A DNA stretch of 26,556 nt, taken from the NCBI GenBank assembly GCA_031963225.1, contig JASSUD010000038.1:1-26556 (forward strand), read 5' to 3'. Both the position numbers and the translations under genes were made by a program. Below are positions 12,829 through 21,378 of the stretch, one piece after another. How positions within the stretch are numbered: position 1 is the stretch's first letter; every line of letters begins with the position of its first letter. Source of the DNA: JASSUD01 sp031963225 (lineage in GTDB: Bacteria; Pseudomonadota; Gammaproteobacteria; Burkholderiales; Burkholderiaceae). The notes under the pieces were generated by a model. It was not told the origin of the DNA and searched no databases. It saw only the letters and a list, made by a program, of their open reading frames with translations.

Positions 12829-13800
12829 ATGTCGACCATACCTGCTTTGGTTCATCCACAGGATGATCCGCATTTTGTCGGTACGTTGCATCTTAGAGGT
12901 GCTTTACTGGAAGAAGTATCTGCATCTCTACCACCTCCTTACGAGACGTTAATTGCTCCTTCCGTAAAAAATCTAAAACTCTCTTCTTCTAATGCGACTG
13001 AGCATTCCATGCTTCCTAAACTCGAGGAAACATGGGGAACCCTGCTGAAGACGTGTGAAACCTCTAAAGCAAATTTAGACACTTTACGTAGGAATCTTGA
13101 GGCGAGTTGGTTTAAACAATATCTCCTCAAAGAAGAGAAAGCGCGGATTAGAGAAGCCATCGATACCGGTTTTACCAAGATTCAGGCGGTATACACCGCA
13201 ACAAGGGCCCTATGCGAGAAAGATGAGCCTGTAAATCTCAATGTGCTGAAACATGCACTCAAAGATTTACAAACCTTTGAGCCTGCAGTGTCCTCTTTTG
13301 CTTCTCCTACACCGCAAACACCCATTCGAACAGAACCTACCAACTGGTGCTTTGAGAAAATCAAAGAGTATCTAGTCCCGATCGTTCTGATGGGCTGGGG
13401 GTTGATCACGCAATCAGGCCTTTTATCGGCAGATACCGCTAAAGCCATTCCCGTCATTGGTGCATTGATAAGTATTGCGCTAAAGATTAAAGAAAACTAT
13501 CAAAATTTTATGAGAGAAGCCAAAACGGAAGATATCAGAAAACTGATGGAAATCCGGAATACGCTTGTGGAGATTTTTATGAACGTACATGATATTGATA
13601 ATACTTTTCAAGGTAGAGTGCAAACAGATTTGATGAGAAAGACGCACCAGTCTGTTATTGATAATGCCTTTCAGGCAAGAGATCAGATAGCGGCTATTGA
13701 AGGAAGGTTAGCAGGACTGGAAAAAAGCATTGCGCTACTTTTAAAGAAATCTAATATTCCTGATCCGACGGATAATAAAAACGCGAGTGATCCTGCATAA
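12829..13800 (+). CDS. Cargo protein: helical protein with a central hydrophobic hairpin
   Basis: The 323-residue product is not recognised. An N-terminal segment includes a PPPY motif (residues 35-38). A mostly helical, charged region follows (about 60-170). Two hydrophobic stretches come next at about 182-200 (LVPIVLMGWGLITQSGLL) and 205-220 (AIPVIGALISIALKI). The C-terminal part is helical, ending in a short coiled coil (IAAIEGRLAGLEKSIALLLK). AAGGAGG five bases before the ATG is an excellent ribosome site. A strong terminator follows, so it is a self-contained unit behind the structured leader. The layout is compatible with a membrane-inserting helical toxin or effector, but this is inference from architecture alone. 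Confidence 0.8.
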   Translation: MSTIPALVHPQDDPHFVGTLHLRGALLEEVSASLPPPYETLIAPSVKNLKLSSSNATEHSMLPKLEETWGTLLKTCETSKANLDTLRRNLEASWFKQYLLKEEKARIREAIDTGFTKIQAVYTATRALCEKDEPVNLNVLKHALKDLQTFEPAVSSFASPTPQTPIRTEPTNWCFEKIKEYLVPIVLMGWGLITQSGLLSADTAKAIPVIGALISIALKIKENYQNFMREAKTEDIRKLMEIRNTLVEIFMNVHDIDNTFQGRVQTDLMRKTHQSVIDNAFQARDQIAAIEGRLAGLEKSIALLLKKSNIPDPTDNKNASDPA

Positions 13801-13835
13801 GTTATTTCACATGTTTTTTATCATATTAATCATTT

Positions 13836-13863
13836 CCCTGCTGTTGTTTTAGCAGGGTTTTTT
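13836..13863 (+). terminator. Intrinsic terminator after the first cargo gene
   Basis: CCCTGCT pairs perfectly with AGCAGGG around an 8-base loop, and six T residues follow. It lies 36 bases after the stop at 13800. Confidence 0.92.
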
Positions 13864-14069
13864 ATTCTAAATATTAGAAATTTTTTTAAAATAAATGGCA
13901 AAAAAATATTAAATTAATAATATATTTTGTCTAAAAAATACAGATGCCATTCTTCTAGTAAATTATCCATTTTAAGGAAAACAGATTTTTCTTATTTTAA
14001 GGTAATTACCGTATAACCCTGAGAGTAAACTTATACTACAAAGATAGGGTTCATAAAAAAGGGGCAGTT
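13864..14069. promoter_or_regulatory. AT-rich upstream region of the second cargo gene
   Basis: This very AT-rich segment contains two direct copies of ATTTTAAGG (13969 and 13994, 25 bases apart) and a perfect palindrome GGTAATTACC at 14001-14010. A possible -10 element (TATACT near 14031) lacks a good -35. It probably carries the promoter of the 14070 gene, but I cannot place it firmly. Confidence 0.35.
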
Positions 14070-15704
14070 ATGAGTGTTTCCATACCCTTCGCTGCACTAC
14101 CTGGCGTAGGCATTTCCAGTGCCTGCGGTTGGCCACATGCACGCGCTCCTGCTTGTAAAGATCAGCATTGCTCTCCCAAGAGGCTGTTTGATCTTTTAGG
14201 CACCCCTCGAAAGGGACGTACCGATCCTTTTATGCAGTCTGTCGTGGAGGAGCAGTGCGTAGAAGATAACGCGGACCCAAGTCTGCTACCCAAAATTGCT
14301 TGGTGGGGATTGTGGTTTAGTTGGACCGGGCAGACACCAGATTCTCTTCTGCTTAGCCGATTCATTCAGGGAATCAAAACCCTACCTTCTGTTTGTGATG
14401 AAGTGCCAGAGAGCGCTGTCGCAGAAGCGCAAGATGAATCACAGCAAGCGAATGAAATAGCTGCAGCGTCTTCAACAGCGCTAGAAGCTGTCAAGAGGAC
14501 TGATAAGCGCTCTTTGATGAAAGAGGCTGCAGGGAAGGTGGATCACCTTCTGCTAGAGCATGTGCACAATAAAAAGGGGCTTTGCGTAGAGGATCGCAAA
14601 AATGATCTTCATCTTATCAAGGGCTACCAGCAAGCGCTCCGAGCTGTGCATGCTGCCCCTGACGCTGTTTTCGGTGCAGTCCTTAGTTTAGGCTCGAGTG
14701 TAGATGCACCGAGATTAAGGCAACCTTCGCAACAACTCTCAGTGGAGTTTACTGAGGCGCAAAAAACTCAACGAGCTCATCCAACGCACGCTACCCTATC
14801 TGAGATATCTTCAGACGATGAGGATATTGAATATGAGTTGGTAAGCCATGAAGTGCCTTCTTTAAGGTCACGCGCTACCACCGTAGAAGAGGTGCTTGAT
14901 GAAGAAGAGCCGCTGAAGCGTTGTCAAGAGCTCTTTTCCCAGAAGGGCAAGAGTATTGCTATAGCGCCTGCCGAGGAAAAGACTTTTAAGCAAGCCTGGG
15001 AAGACTTGAAGGTCATGGCGCAAGGTATTGAGGAAATTTCGAAACCGGAGGACAGCCTTTTCCAAAAAACCTGCTTGACTATTCTGAATGGCTTCGATAG
15101 ATTCCTGGGCTTTATTCCATTCCTGCCTCTCGCAGTTGGTGCGATCAAATACGTTTGTTATGATCTGCGCAAGCTAGCCCAAGAGCTGGAACTGGAGAAC
15201 AGGAATGCTGTTAGAAAAGCATTAATAGAAATTTCGGCGGCTATTTTAGCTGCTCCAGATGCAGAGGAAGTGGACATGAGTGCAGTAGATACTATTAAGC
15301 AAAACCAACAGGCGATCGTTAATGCGATGGGGGAAAACCTTGCTATTGCCAATGGTCGCGCTATGCAACTTCACGCAGACAATCACCAAAAAGCTCTTGC
15401 TACTGCCGCCAACGATGTTACGAGCGCAATGCAAGTTGCTGAAGATAATATTACTAACGCAGTTATCTCTCACATCGATGCTAAATTAGCAGCATTTCTT
15501 CCTGAAAGAACCCGCAAAACTTCTGCCCTCTCTGATACGACTACCCTCGCAGGCTCTCGCTCTATAAGCCCCGAATTGGAAGCAAAAGATAAAAGAATTG
15601 CGGAGCTTGAGAAACAGTTGGAAGAAGCTAAATTAAAAAATGCAAAGCTTGAAGGTAAAGTAGAAATACTGCAATCCATGAATAATGTAAATAGAACCGT
15701 ATAA
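14070..15704 (+). CDS. Cargo protein: large helical protein with hydrophobic segment and coiled-coil tail
   Basis: The 544-residue product is not recognised. The N-terminal 60 residues are Cys/Pro-rich. The middle is Ser/Ala/Glu-rich, with an acidic patch (SSDDEDIEYEL, about 250-260). A hydrophobic segment (DRFLGFIPFLPLAVGAIKYV, about 342-361) follows. An Ala/Asn-rich helical region (about 400-475) leads to a regular coiled coil at the C-terminus (KRIAELEKQLEEAKLKNAKL, about 508-540). An AGGGG-type ribosome site precedes the ATG. An intrinsic terminator follows, so it is a stand-alone transcription unit. It looks like an effector or surface/virion-associated protein rather than a phage morphogenesis gene, but the role is unknown. 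Confidence 0.8.
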   Translation: MSVSIPFAALPGVGISSACGWPHARAPACKDQHCSPKRLFDLLGTPRKGRTDPFMQSVVEEQCVEDNADPSLLPKIAWWGLWFSWTGQTPDSLLLSRFIQGIKTLPSVCDEVPESAVAEAQDESQQANEIAAASSTALEAVKRTDKRSLMKEAAGKVDHLLLEHVHNKKGLCVEDRKNDLHLIKGYQQALRAVHAAPDAVFGAVLSLGSSVDAPRLRQPSQQLSVEFTEAQKTQRAHPTHATLSEISSDDEDIEYELVSHEVPSLRSRATTVEEVLDEEEPLKRCQELFSQKGKSIAIAPAEEKTFKQAWEDLKVMAQGIEEISKPEDSLFQKTCLTILNGFDRFLGFIPFLPLAVGAIKYVCYDLRKLAQELELENRNAVRKALIEISAAILAAPDAEEVDMSAVDTIKQNQQAIVNAMGENLAIANGRAMQLHADNHQKALATAANDVTSAMQVAEDNITNAVISHIDAKLAAFLPERTRKTSALSDTTTLAGSRSISPELEAKDKRIAELEKQLEEAKLKNAKLEGKVEILQSMNNVNRTV

Positions 15705-15732
15705 AAGCAGTGTTTTTAATTGCAACATCCAA

Positions 15733-15783
15733 ATACCCATAAAATCCTTTTTCTTTAAAAAAGATTTTTATGGGTATTTTTTT
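15733..15783 (+). terminator. Intrinsic terminator after the second cargo gene
   Basis: ATACCCATAAAA-TC and GA-TTTTTATGGGTAT form a long stem with a T/A-rich loop, followed by a run of seven T. The nearly symmetric A/T flanks could also let it act in the opposite direction for the minus-strand gene that ends at 16018. Confidence 0.85.
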
Positions 15784-16017
15784 GAATAAAAAATCATTTG
15801 TGTTGATGAAGCAAAACGGGCATACAAAGAAGGATTAATTACTCAGTAGCATTGCCAGATGCAGGGGTCACGCTGTGTTTTGCTGCTAAGAGGACAACGT
15901 GTCGAGTAGCATTGTAGAAATGCTTATACTTTGATTTATGGCGTGTTGAGCTTATAAAGTGCAACACATCCTTTTCTTTAAAACGTCTGGACTTTTTGCA
16001 TTATGCCATTTTTGAGT
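15784..16017. other. Spacer between convergent cargo genes
   Basis: No gene is seen. AGTAGCATTG occurs twice, 60 bases apart (15845-15854 and 15905-15914). GTGTTG/CAACAC near 15943-15967 forms a weak dyad. Neither has a clear function. Confidence 0.4.
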
Positions 16018-17676
16018 TTACTTTTCCTCCACTCTGCTTACCAAAGTCCGTATGACCTTGAGATAAAAGGTATATAGAACATGTGGAATAAAAAACACTA
16101 TAGCGAGCAGGTATTTTGAGAAATCAACAAAGGTTTGCACCCATGTGTGTAGCCGAGAAATCTCTTGCACAGAAGGTGTATAGGAAGCGGTGATAGGAAG
16201 AGGCTGAACAGCAGCAGAGGGAGCATTTTGAATAGTAATGGGAGCAGGCAATACTGGCTTTGTGGAAGGTATAGTTGGAGATGCTTTACCTGCCGCTTTT
16301 CGTAAAGCTTGAAGTTCCTGCAAAGAAGAAGGCGACAATTCTATTTCTGGTACTCGCTTTGCCCACTGCTCGTGCAAAAAAGTATACATCAAGTGATTGC
16401 CAGCCTCATATGCACATATGAAAGGAGATTTCCCATCTGCATTTTGCGCCTTGAGCAAATTTTTATCTTTTTGCTGCTCTAGTATAAATTGTGCTAACCA
16501 TAATGCCGAGTCTGGGTCTTGCACATAACAGGCCATATGTAGAAAAGTATTTTTTTCGCGCAATTCCCAATTGATGTTAAAAGCCAGTTTTTTATCAACA
16601 TATTGACGCAACAAGAAAATAATAACCTCTAATTGATCAAAGGCTTTCTGATATTTTTTCCCATCATACTCAGAATATAGAGAAAAAATTTCAAATGGAT
16701 AAAAAGCATCTATTACCGCCTGCAAGGCTGTCTTTTGGTAATCATCTAGTGCATTAATTTCTACTTTTTTTTCTAAAAGCACTTGAACCATAGGCAAACA
16801 CCCTTTTTTTGCAGCGGTCTGCAGAATACCCTGAGCACGCCGACCCTCTGGAAACTCATCTAATAAATATTCTGCTATTTCGACATCACTACGCATAACC
16901 GCTTCCCGTAATGCGCGTCGACATGCATGAAAAGCATCCTTATCATGCAACTTATGTTTTTTCATATAGACGCATATTTCCTTTACTATCCTGCAATTAT
17001 TGCATTTTACAGCATCTTTTAGTAAATCCGGCTTAAGGACGTCTTCAGGATCACGGGTTTGTGCAGGAAACCAACGTAAATACACTGCCATACGCGCTTT
17101 TTTTTCACCAAGCCATGACAAAAAGTCTTGCTGGGCTTTAATACTTGGTAATGCATTTTCTAAACATACATGCTCTCTACGGATGATTCCAGCGCGCATA
17201 CCTTCTTCAATACTTATTGGACCTTCCATTTTTTTCAGCAGTTGCAATCCATAAAAGATTTGCCTTAGGGTTTTATCCCCGTATTTTTGCGCATCTTCGA
17301 CAAAATTCCGAAATTGTGTAGGACTAGAGAGCCACTCTGGTAGCGCTTCTATGGAGCCGAAAGCTAAAACACTGGCTTTGTAGAGTTCTGGCCACGCTTC
17401 AGGTATGAGTTGCCCTTTTTGATATTCTGCAATATTCAATATTTCAGTGATCGTTAAACCCCATAACGTTTCTATAAAAATCATTGAAACTATTTCAAGC
17501 GGCAAACCTTTGAATAGGCTTTGCCATGCTTTGACAGCAATAAGGCTGTTGCACTCTACCGCATCCTGTTCAGGAAGCGGAACCCATACAGGATCTTTAT
17601 ATGCTATGGGTTTCGCTGCGATAACAGGAAGTGTTGACGAAGGAATAGGCGCAATACGGTCCATAGTTGAGTCCAC
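16018..17676 (-). CDS. F-box / ankyrin-repeat protein with C-terminal membrane anchor; effector candidate
   Basis: The 552-residue protein is on the strand opposite to its neighbours. Residues 56-90 fit an F-box pattern (LPLEIVSMIFIETLWGLTIT, with following hydrophobics). Residues about 218-440 contain helix-turn-helix pairs of ankyrin type (for example ILQTAAKKGCLPMVQVLLEK followed by INALDDYQKTAL, and NTFLHMACY later). A Pro/Ala/Thr-rich linker (about 465-500) precedes a hydrophobic anchor (YLLAIVFFIPHVLYTFYLKV, about 522-541). F-box plus ankyrin combinations in bacteria belong mainly to intracellular pathogens and symbionts, where the F-box recruits the eukaryotic SCF ubiquitin ligase. That role is inferred here. 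The GTG at 17676 has AGAGAG a few bases upstream; an in-frame ATG lies at 17664. Confidence 0.8.
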   Translation of the reverse strand: MDSTMDRIAPIPSSTLPVIAAKPIAYKDPVWVPLPEQDAVECNSLIAVKAWQSLFKGLPLEIVSMIFIETLWGLTITEILNIAEYQKGQLIPEAWPELYKASVLAFGSIEALPEWLSSPTQFRNFVEDAQKYGDKTLRQIFYGLQLLKKMEGPISIEEGMRAGIIRREHVCLENALPSIKAQQDFLSWLGEKKARMAVYLRWFPAQTRDPEDVLKPDLLKDAVKCNNCRIVKEICVYMKKHKLHDKDAFHACRRALREAVMRSDVEIAEYLLDEFPEGRRAQGILQTAAKKGCLPMVQVLLEKKVEINALDDYQKTALQAVIDAFYPFEIFSLYSEYDGKKYQKAFDQLEVIIFLLRQYVDKKLAFNINWELREKNTFLHMACYVQDPDSALWLAQFILEQQKDKNLLKAQNADGKSPFICAYEAGNHLMYTFLHEQWAKRVPEIELSPSSLQELQALRKAAGKASPTIPSTKPVLPAPITIQNAPSAAVQPLPITASYTPSVQEISRLHTWVQTFVDFSKYLLAIVFFIPHVLYTFYLKVIRTLVSRVEEK

Positions 17677-17695
17677 AAAACTCTCTGAGTATTAA

Positions 17696-17718
17696 CCGGT
17701 TTTAGCCGGATTTTTTTT
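17696..17718 (+). terminator. Weak hairpin with T-run
   Basis: CCGG-TTTTAG-CCGG is followed by A and then eight T residues. The stem is only four base pairs. No plus-strand gene ends nearby, so its use is doubtful. Confidence 0.25.
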
Positions 17719-17918
17719 ATCGTTTTTTCACTTTACGCTATGTAGGAATGGCTTTGTTGCCTGCATGCCAAGCAGATCATCTCTAAGTTACATACTCTGG
17801 ATACCTTCTCTGCTATTGAGAATCCGTTATTGCGCTGATAAATGGTAGAGACTGCTGGTAAAAACGGTAGTCTCATCCACTCTAGACCATTCTACACACC
17901 TACTCTATTGGAATACCT

Positions 17919-19379
17919 ATGCCATTTTCTGTCGAAACTTTGAAAGCTGGGACTGCGTCTCTTGCAACGTCCATTTTTGGTGGAACCAGTAATAGCGCTG
18001 TGAAAACACTTTCGACTACTCGAAATGCGTCAGCGCGCCCAAATAATTCTTCACCATCGAACATTCCACTTGGCACTAAGTCTGAAGAAGATTATAGAAA
18101 TTCTCTTGAATCATTGTTTATAGAATATTTTGGTCTAGAATCTAGCGACTTAAAAGGGTTGGATGCCTTGTTAGAAGACATCGCTACAGATCGTGATCTA
18201 AACTGTGACTCTTTTCTAGACAAAGTTACCAAACTTAAATTAAATCTAGAATCTAGCGGCTTAAAAGAGTTGGATGCCTTGTTAGAAGACATCGCTACAG
18301 ATCGTAGTCTAAATTATGACTCTTTTTTAGACAAAGTTACCAAACTTAAATTAAATGATGAAAAAGATACTGCGGTGCTCTGTGAGCTGATAAAAAAAGA
18401 CTTTGGGCCTATAAGTTTGCATTTCGAACAAAAAATGGCCTCCTCACCTTCTTTTAAAAAACTTGCAACTTGGAATCCTCCTGCTGCCATGGCAGCCCCC
18501 GCTATTCAATCCAAAATGGCAACAGCCCGTGCGGTTACTACTCCAACAACGCATCTTAGTGAAGATAATGTTAATTTAGAAGTACTAACGAAGCAAAACG
18601 ATAGTATTCCACCTGCTTCAAGCAGCGTAACGCCATACCGCCTTGACATCGAAGAAACCGCATTTGCACTTCTTGAAATACCGCAAATAGGGGCAGGAAA
18701 TGCGAAACAAACTGTAGCCAGTAAAATTGCATCTCCTATTGTTACTAGAAATGAGACAGTAATAGCGAATTTAAATAAGCGCAGTAAAGATTTAGAGAAA
18801 CAGCAGAAAAAAATTGAAGAATTAGAAAATAAAAATGCGCAATTAGAAAATGAAAATACAGAATTGAAACAAGAAATCAGTAGAAATGGAGAAATAATTA
18901 CAGGACTCAGGCAAGAAGTCACGCAGAATGGAGAACTAATTCAACAGCAGCAACTTATAAATCAAAATCTGCTTGATAGCCTTAATGCATTACATAAGCG
19001 AATAGATGCTGTTGAGCAGAGCCGTAACAGTAGTCGGACTACCAGTCGCAGCAGCAGAAGCCGTAGGAGCGATAGAAACGACACTGCTTCTTTTTCAACA
19101 GATTCTCGACCCCTTTCCCCAAGCGACCTTATAGATAGAGCACCGATACTTCCAACAGTACAATCGTACGAACCAGATCCTTCTTCCTCACAACATCTTC
19201 CTTCGTATTCCAGCTCTTCCAGAGCGAATCAAGCTTTTATCATGCCCAGGGTAGAGGTGGAAAGTGAATATGGCTATTCGTCTGAAGAAGAAAGTTCTGG
19301 CATGCATGCATCTGCCTATACCATTTCTGATTCAGGTGGCTCCTCCTATATCGCTATGAGTCCACGTAGCCTCCCATGA
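17919..19379 (+). CDS. Cargo protein: repeat, coiled-coil and Arg-Ser-rich regions
   Basis: The 486-residue product is not recognised. After a Ser/Thr/Asn-rich N-terminus it has two tandem copies of a 37-residue unit (LDALLEDIATDR... FLDKVTKLKLN, residues 73-146). A long regular coiled coil occupies about 283-367 (KKIEELENKNAQLENENTEL). A short Arg-Ser-rich stretch follows (SSRTTSRSSRSRRSDR, about 369-385), then a Ser/Pro-rich tail with several acidic and Tyr-containing patches. No membrane segment is seen. The ribosome site is weak. Low-complexity Arg-Ser and Ser-Pro tracts are more usual in eukaryotic or host-directed proteins than in phage structural proteins. The function is unknown. Confidence 0.78.
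   Translation: MPFSVETLKAGTASLATSIFGGTSNSAVKTLSTTRNASARPNNSSPSNIPLGTKSEEDYRNSLESLFIEYFGLESSDLKGLDALLEDIATDRDLNCDSFLDKVTKLKLNLESSGLKELDALLEDIATDRSLNYDSFLDKVTKLKLNDEKDTAVLCELIKKDFGPISLHFEQKMASSPSFKKLATWNPPAAMAAPAIQSKMATARAVTTPTTHLSEDNVNLEVLTKQNDSIPPASSSVTPYRLDIEETAFALLEIPQIGAGNAKQTVASKIASPIVTRNETVIANLNKRSKDLEKQQKKIEELENKNAQLENENTELKQEISRNGEIITGLRQEVTQNGELIQQQQLINQNLLDSLNALHKRIDAVEQSRNSSRTTSRSSRSRRSDRNDTASFSTDSRPLSPSDLIDRAPILPTVQSYEPDPSSSQHLPSYSSSSRANQAFIMPRVEVESEYGYSSEEESSGMHASAYTISDSGGSSYIAMSPRSLP
18134..18355 (+). repeat. 111-base tandem duplication in the coding sequence
   Basis: Two adjacent 111-base copies (18134-18244 and 18245-18355) differ at about seven positions. Each encodes 37 residues in frame. 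The low divergence indicates a recent duplication. Confidence 0.93.
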
Positions 19380-19568
19380 TAATCATGCTCATAGGGTAGC
19401 GTGATATCGATATTAGTCATTCATTGCCGACAAAAAAACAGGTTGGTTTAGCGTTTTATCTCGTACACACCGTAGTGGCCAAACAAACATGACGGTCTTA
19501 ATGCGGTAATACAGCTATTTTTTCCACAAATCGCTTATCTAAACTAAAAACAGCGGCATGCTGCATCG

Positions 19569-20117
19569 ATGTGTTGCACGATGCTGGGTATGCAACCTTC
19601 CTCACTCTATCCGCGCGTATTAAATCTCATGCGCTTTGGCACGATTGAAGTAATTGATCTCGTCAAAGCGCATTGTCGTGTGCGCACGGGCGCATTGCTT
19701 ACTGATTGGATGGCTTGGTGTACTCCTTTTGCGGGGGCTGCTCGTACTTGGCATGCTCCCACTATCGGAGAACAGGTACTTTTGCTGTGCCCTGAGGGTG
19801 AGTTAAGTGCAGGGGTGGCATTACGCGGCCTATATACCCAAGCTTATCCTGCGCCGAGTACCGATCCTGCACTGCATACAGTGGTTTACCCTGATGGAGC
19901 TTGTCTAAGCTATCACTTTGGCACAGGTACCTTATCTGCCACAGGGCTGCAACAGGCCTGTATAGAGGCTGCTCAGATTATTTTGCGCGGTCATGTGATT
20001 ATTGAGGGATCGCTTACGCAATCCGGTGGAGCGTTATCATCAAATGACATTGTGCTGCATACTCATAGCCATGGCGGCGTTAAAGCAGGCAATGACGCCA
20101 CTGGAGGGCCGCAATGA
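19569..20117 (+). CDS. V: Baseplate spike protein, P2 gpV family
   Basis: The protein has up to 182 residues (P2 gpV 211). It shows gpV features: GTIEVIDLVKAHCRVRTG, TDWMAWCTPFAGAARTW, APTIGEQVLLLCPEGEL, a beta-helical repeat region, and near the C-terminus GGALSSNDIVLHTHSHGG. The His-x-His motif (HTHSH, residues 164-168) binds the iron ion at the tip of the P2 membrane-piercing spike. Three in-frame ATGs (19569, 19581, 19590) lack a clear ribosome site, so the start is uncertain. It is the first gene of the VWJIH block and overlaps W by four bases. Confidence 0.95.
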   Translation: MCCTMLGMQPSSLYPRVLNLMRFGTIEVIDLVKAHCRVRTGALLTDWMAWCTPFAGAARTWHAPTIGEQVLLLCPEGELSAGVALRGLYTQAYPAPSTDPALHTVVYPDGACLSYHFGTGTLSATGLQQACIEAAQIILRGHVIIEGSLTQSGGALSSNDIVLHTHSHGGVKAGNDATGGPQ

Positions 20118-20470
20118 GAGGTATGCATCCTGTCACTGGCCGCACGTTAAGCGGGCTCGCTCATCTGCACCATGCAATGAGCCGAATACTCATGACCCCG
20201 TTGGGCTCGCGCGTGATGCGGCGTGATTTTGGCAGTGCGTTATCTAACCTGCTCGATGCCCCTCTTAATGCTGCCTTAACTATTCCTCTCTATGCCGCAG
20301 TAGCAGAAGCCCTCTCACGCTGGGAGCCTCGGCTGAATCTCTCTGAAGTGCATCTATCGCCATCTATAGAAGGTACCGCGGGAGCCATGCTGACTATCAC
20401 CGGAACGGTGGTCTATACCGATGCGCCGGTGCACCTCGATATTCCCCTCTCTCAGGAGAAGGGACTATGA
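20114..20470 (+). CDS. W: Baseplate wedge protein, P2 gpW / gp25-like
   Basis: The 118-residue product matches P2 gpW (115). It has HPVTGRTLSGLAHLHHAMSR, LMTPLGSRVMRRDFGSALSN, LYAAVAEALSRWEPRLNLSE and a C-terminal beta section. gp25-type proteins are core wedge components that link spike hub and sheath. It is coupled to V and J by ATGA overlaps. Confidence 0.95.
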   Translation: MRGMHPVTGRTLSGLAHLHHAMSRILMTPLGSRVMRRDFGSALSNLLDAPLNAALTIPLYAAVAEALSRWEPRLNLSEVHLSPSIEGTAGAMLTITGTVVYTDAPVHLDIPLSQEKGL

Positions 20471-21378
20471 GTACCGCGATTGATCTCTCCAAACTGCCAG
20501 CACCTACTGTCATCGAGCCGTTGGACTATGAGCAGATTTTTGAGGCGCGTAAAGCGGCACTTATAGCGTGCTATCCAGAACCGCAACGCGCTGAACTCGC
20601 TGCTACCTTAGCCCTAGAATCCGAACCCCTGGTTATCTTGTTGCAAGAAAATGCCTACCGAGAATTATTGCTGCGCCAACGTATCAATGAAGCCGCTAAA
20701 GCAGTGATGTTGGCGTATGCGCAAGGCAGTGATTTAGATCATCTCGCGGCTTTGCTCAATGTGGCGCGTTTGACGATCCAAGCAGAAAATCGGGAGGCTA
20801 CTCCCCCTGTAGAACCTCTCTATGAATCCGATACAGCTTTACGAGAGCGGGCACAAAAGGCCTTTGAGCGCTTGTCAACCGCAGGCCCCAGAACCGCCTA
20901 TGTGATGCATGCGCGCGCGGCTGATGGGCGTGTCGCTGATGCGAGTGCGATTAGCCCCAGTCCCGCTACGGTGGTGATCAGTGTGTTATCGCATGAAGGC
21001 GATGGCACTGCTTCTGAAGTCCTCTTAGAGCAAGTACGTCGTGCACTCAACGAAGAAACTGTGCGTCCCTTAGGAGATAGGGTCATCGTGCAATCGGCCC
21101 AAATTATCGCCTATACGATTAAAGCCACTTTGGTTTTGCGCCCAGGCCCCGAAGCGGAGCCTATTGTGGACGCTGCACGGAGTCGTTTGCAAGAATACGT
21201 GACGCATCAACGCCATTTAGGCGCATCGATTCGTCGTTCCGCCTTGTTTGCTGCGTTACACGTGGAAGGCGTGCAAAACGTGCTGTTAGAAGCACCTGCA
21301 CATGATCACACGCTCACTCCTACAGAAGCGGCGTTTTGTACAAGCATGCAGGTGGATGTGATGCAGGAGGAGCGTTAA
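20467..21378 (+). CDS. J: Baseplate assembly protein, P2 gpJ family
   Basis: The 303-residue protein equals P2 gpJ in length (302). It starts IDLSKLPAPTVIEPLDYEQI, continues with AYREL-type LLRQRINEAAKAVMLAYAQG, DLDHLAALLNVAR, the central FERLSTAGPRTAYVMHARAA and VVISVLSHEGDGTA, and ends with the ALHVEGVQNVLLEAP section. It forms the wedge arm to which gpI and fibres attach. The start overlaps W by four bases; the stop shares its final base with the start of I. Confidence 0.96.
   Translation: MSTAIDLSKLPAPTVIEPLDYEQIFEARKAALIACYPEPQRAELAATLALESEPLVILLQENAYRELLLRQRINEAAKAVMLAYAQGSDLDHLAALLNVARLTIQAENREATPPVEPLYESDTALRERAQKAFERLSTAGPRTAYVMHARAADGRVADASAISPSPATVVISVLSHEGDGTASEVLLEQVRRALNEETVRPLGDRVIVQSAQIIAYTIKATLVLRPGPEAEPIVDAARSRLQEYVTHQRHLGASIRRSALFAALHVEGVQNVLLEAPAHDHTLTPTEAAFCTSMQVDVMQEER

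Noticed and set aside
15845..15914. AGTAGCATTG direct repeats as attachment-site flanks
   Set aside because: Only ten bases, 60 bases apart, with no integrase nearby.
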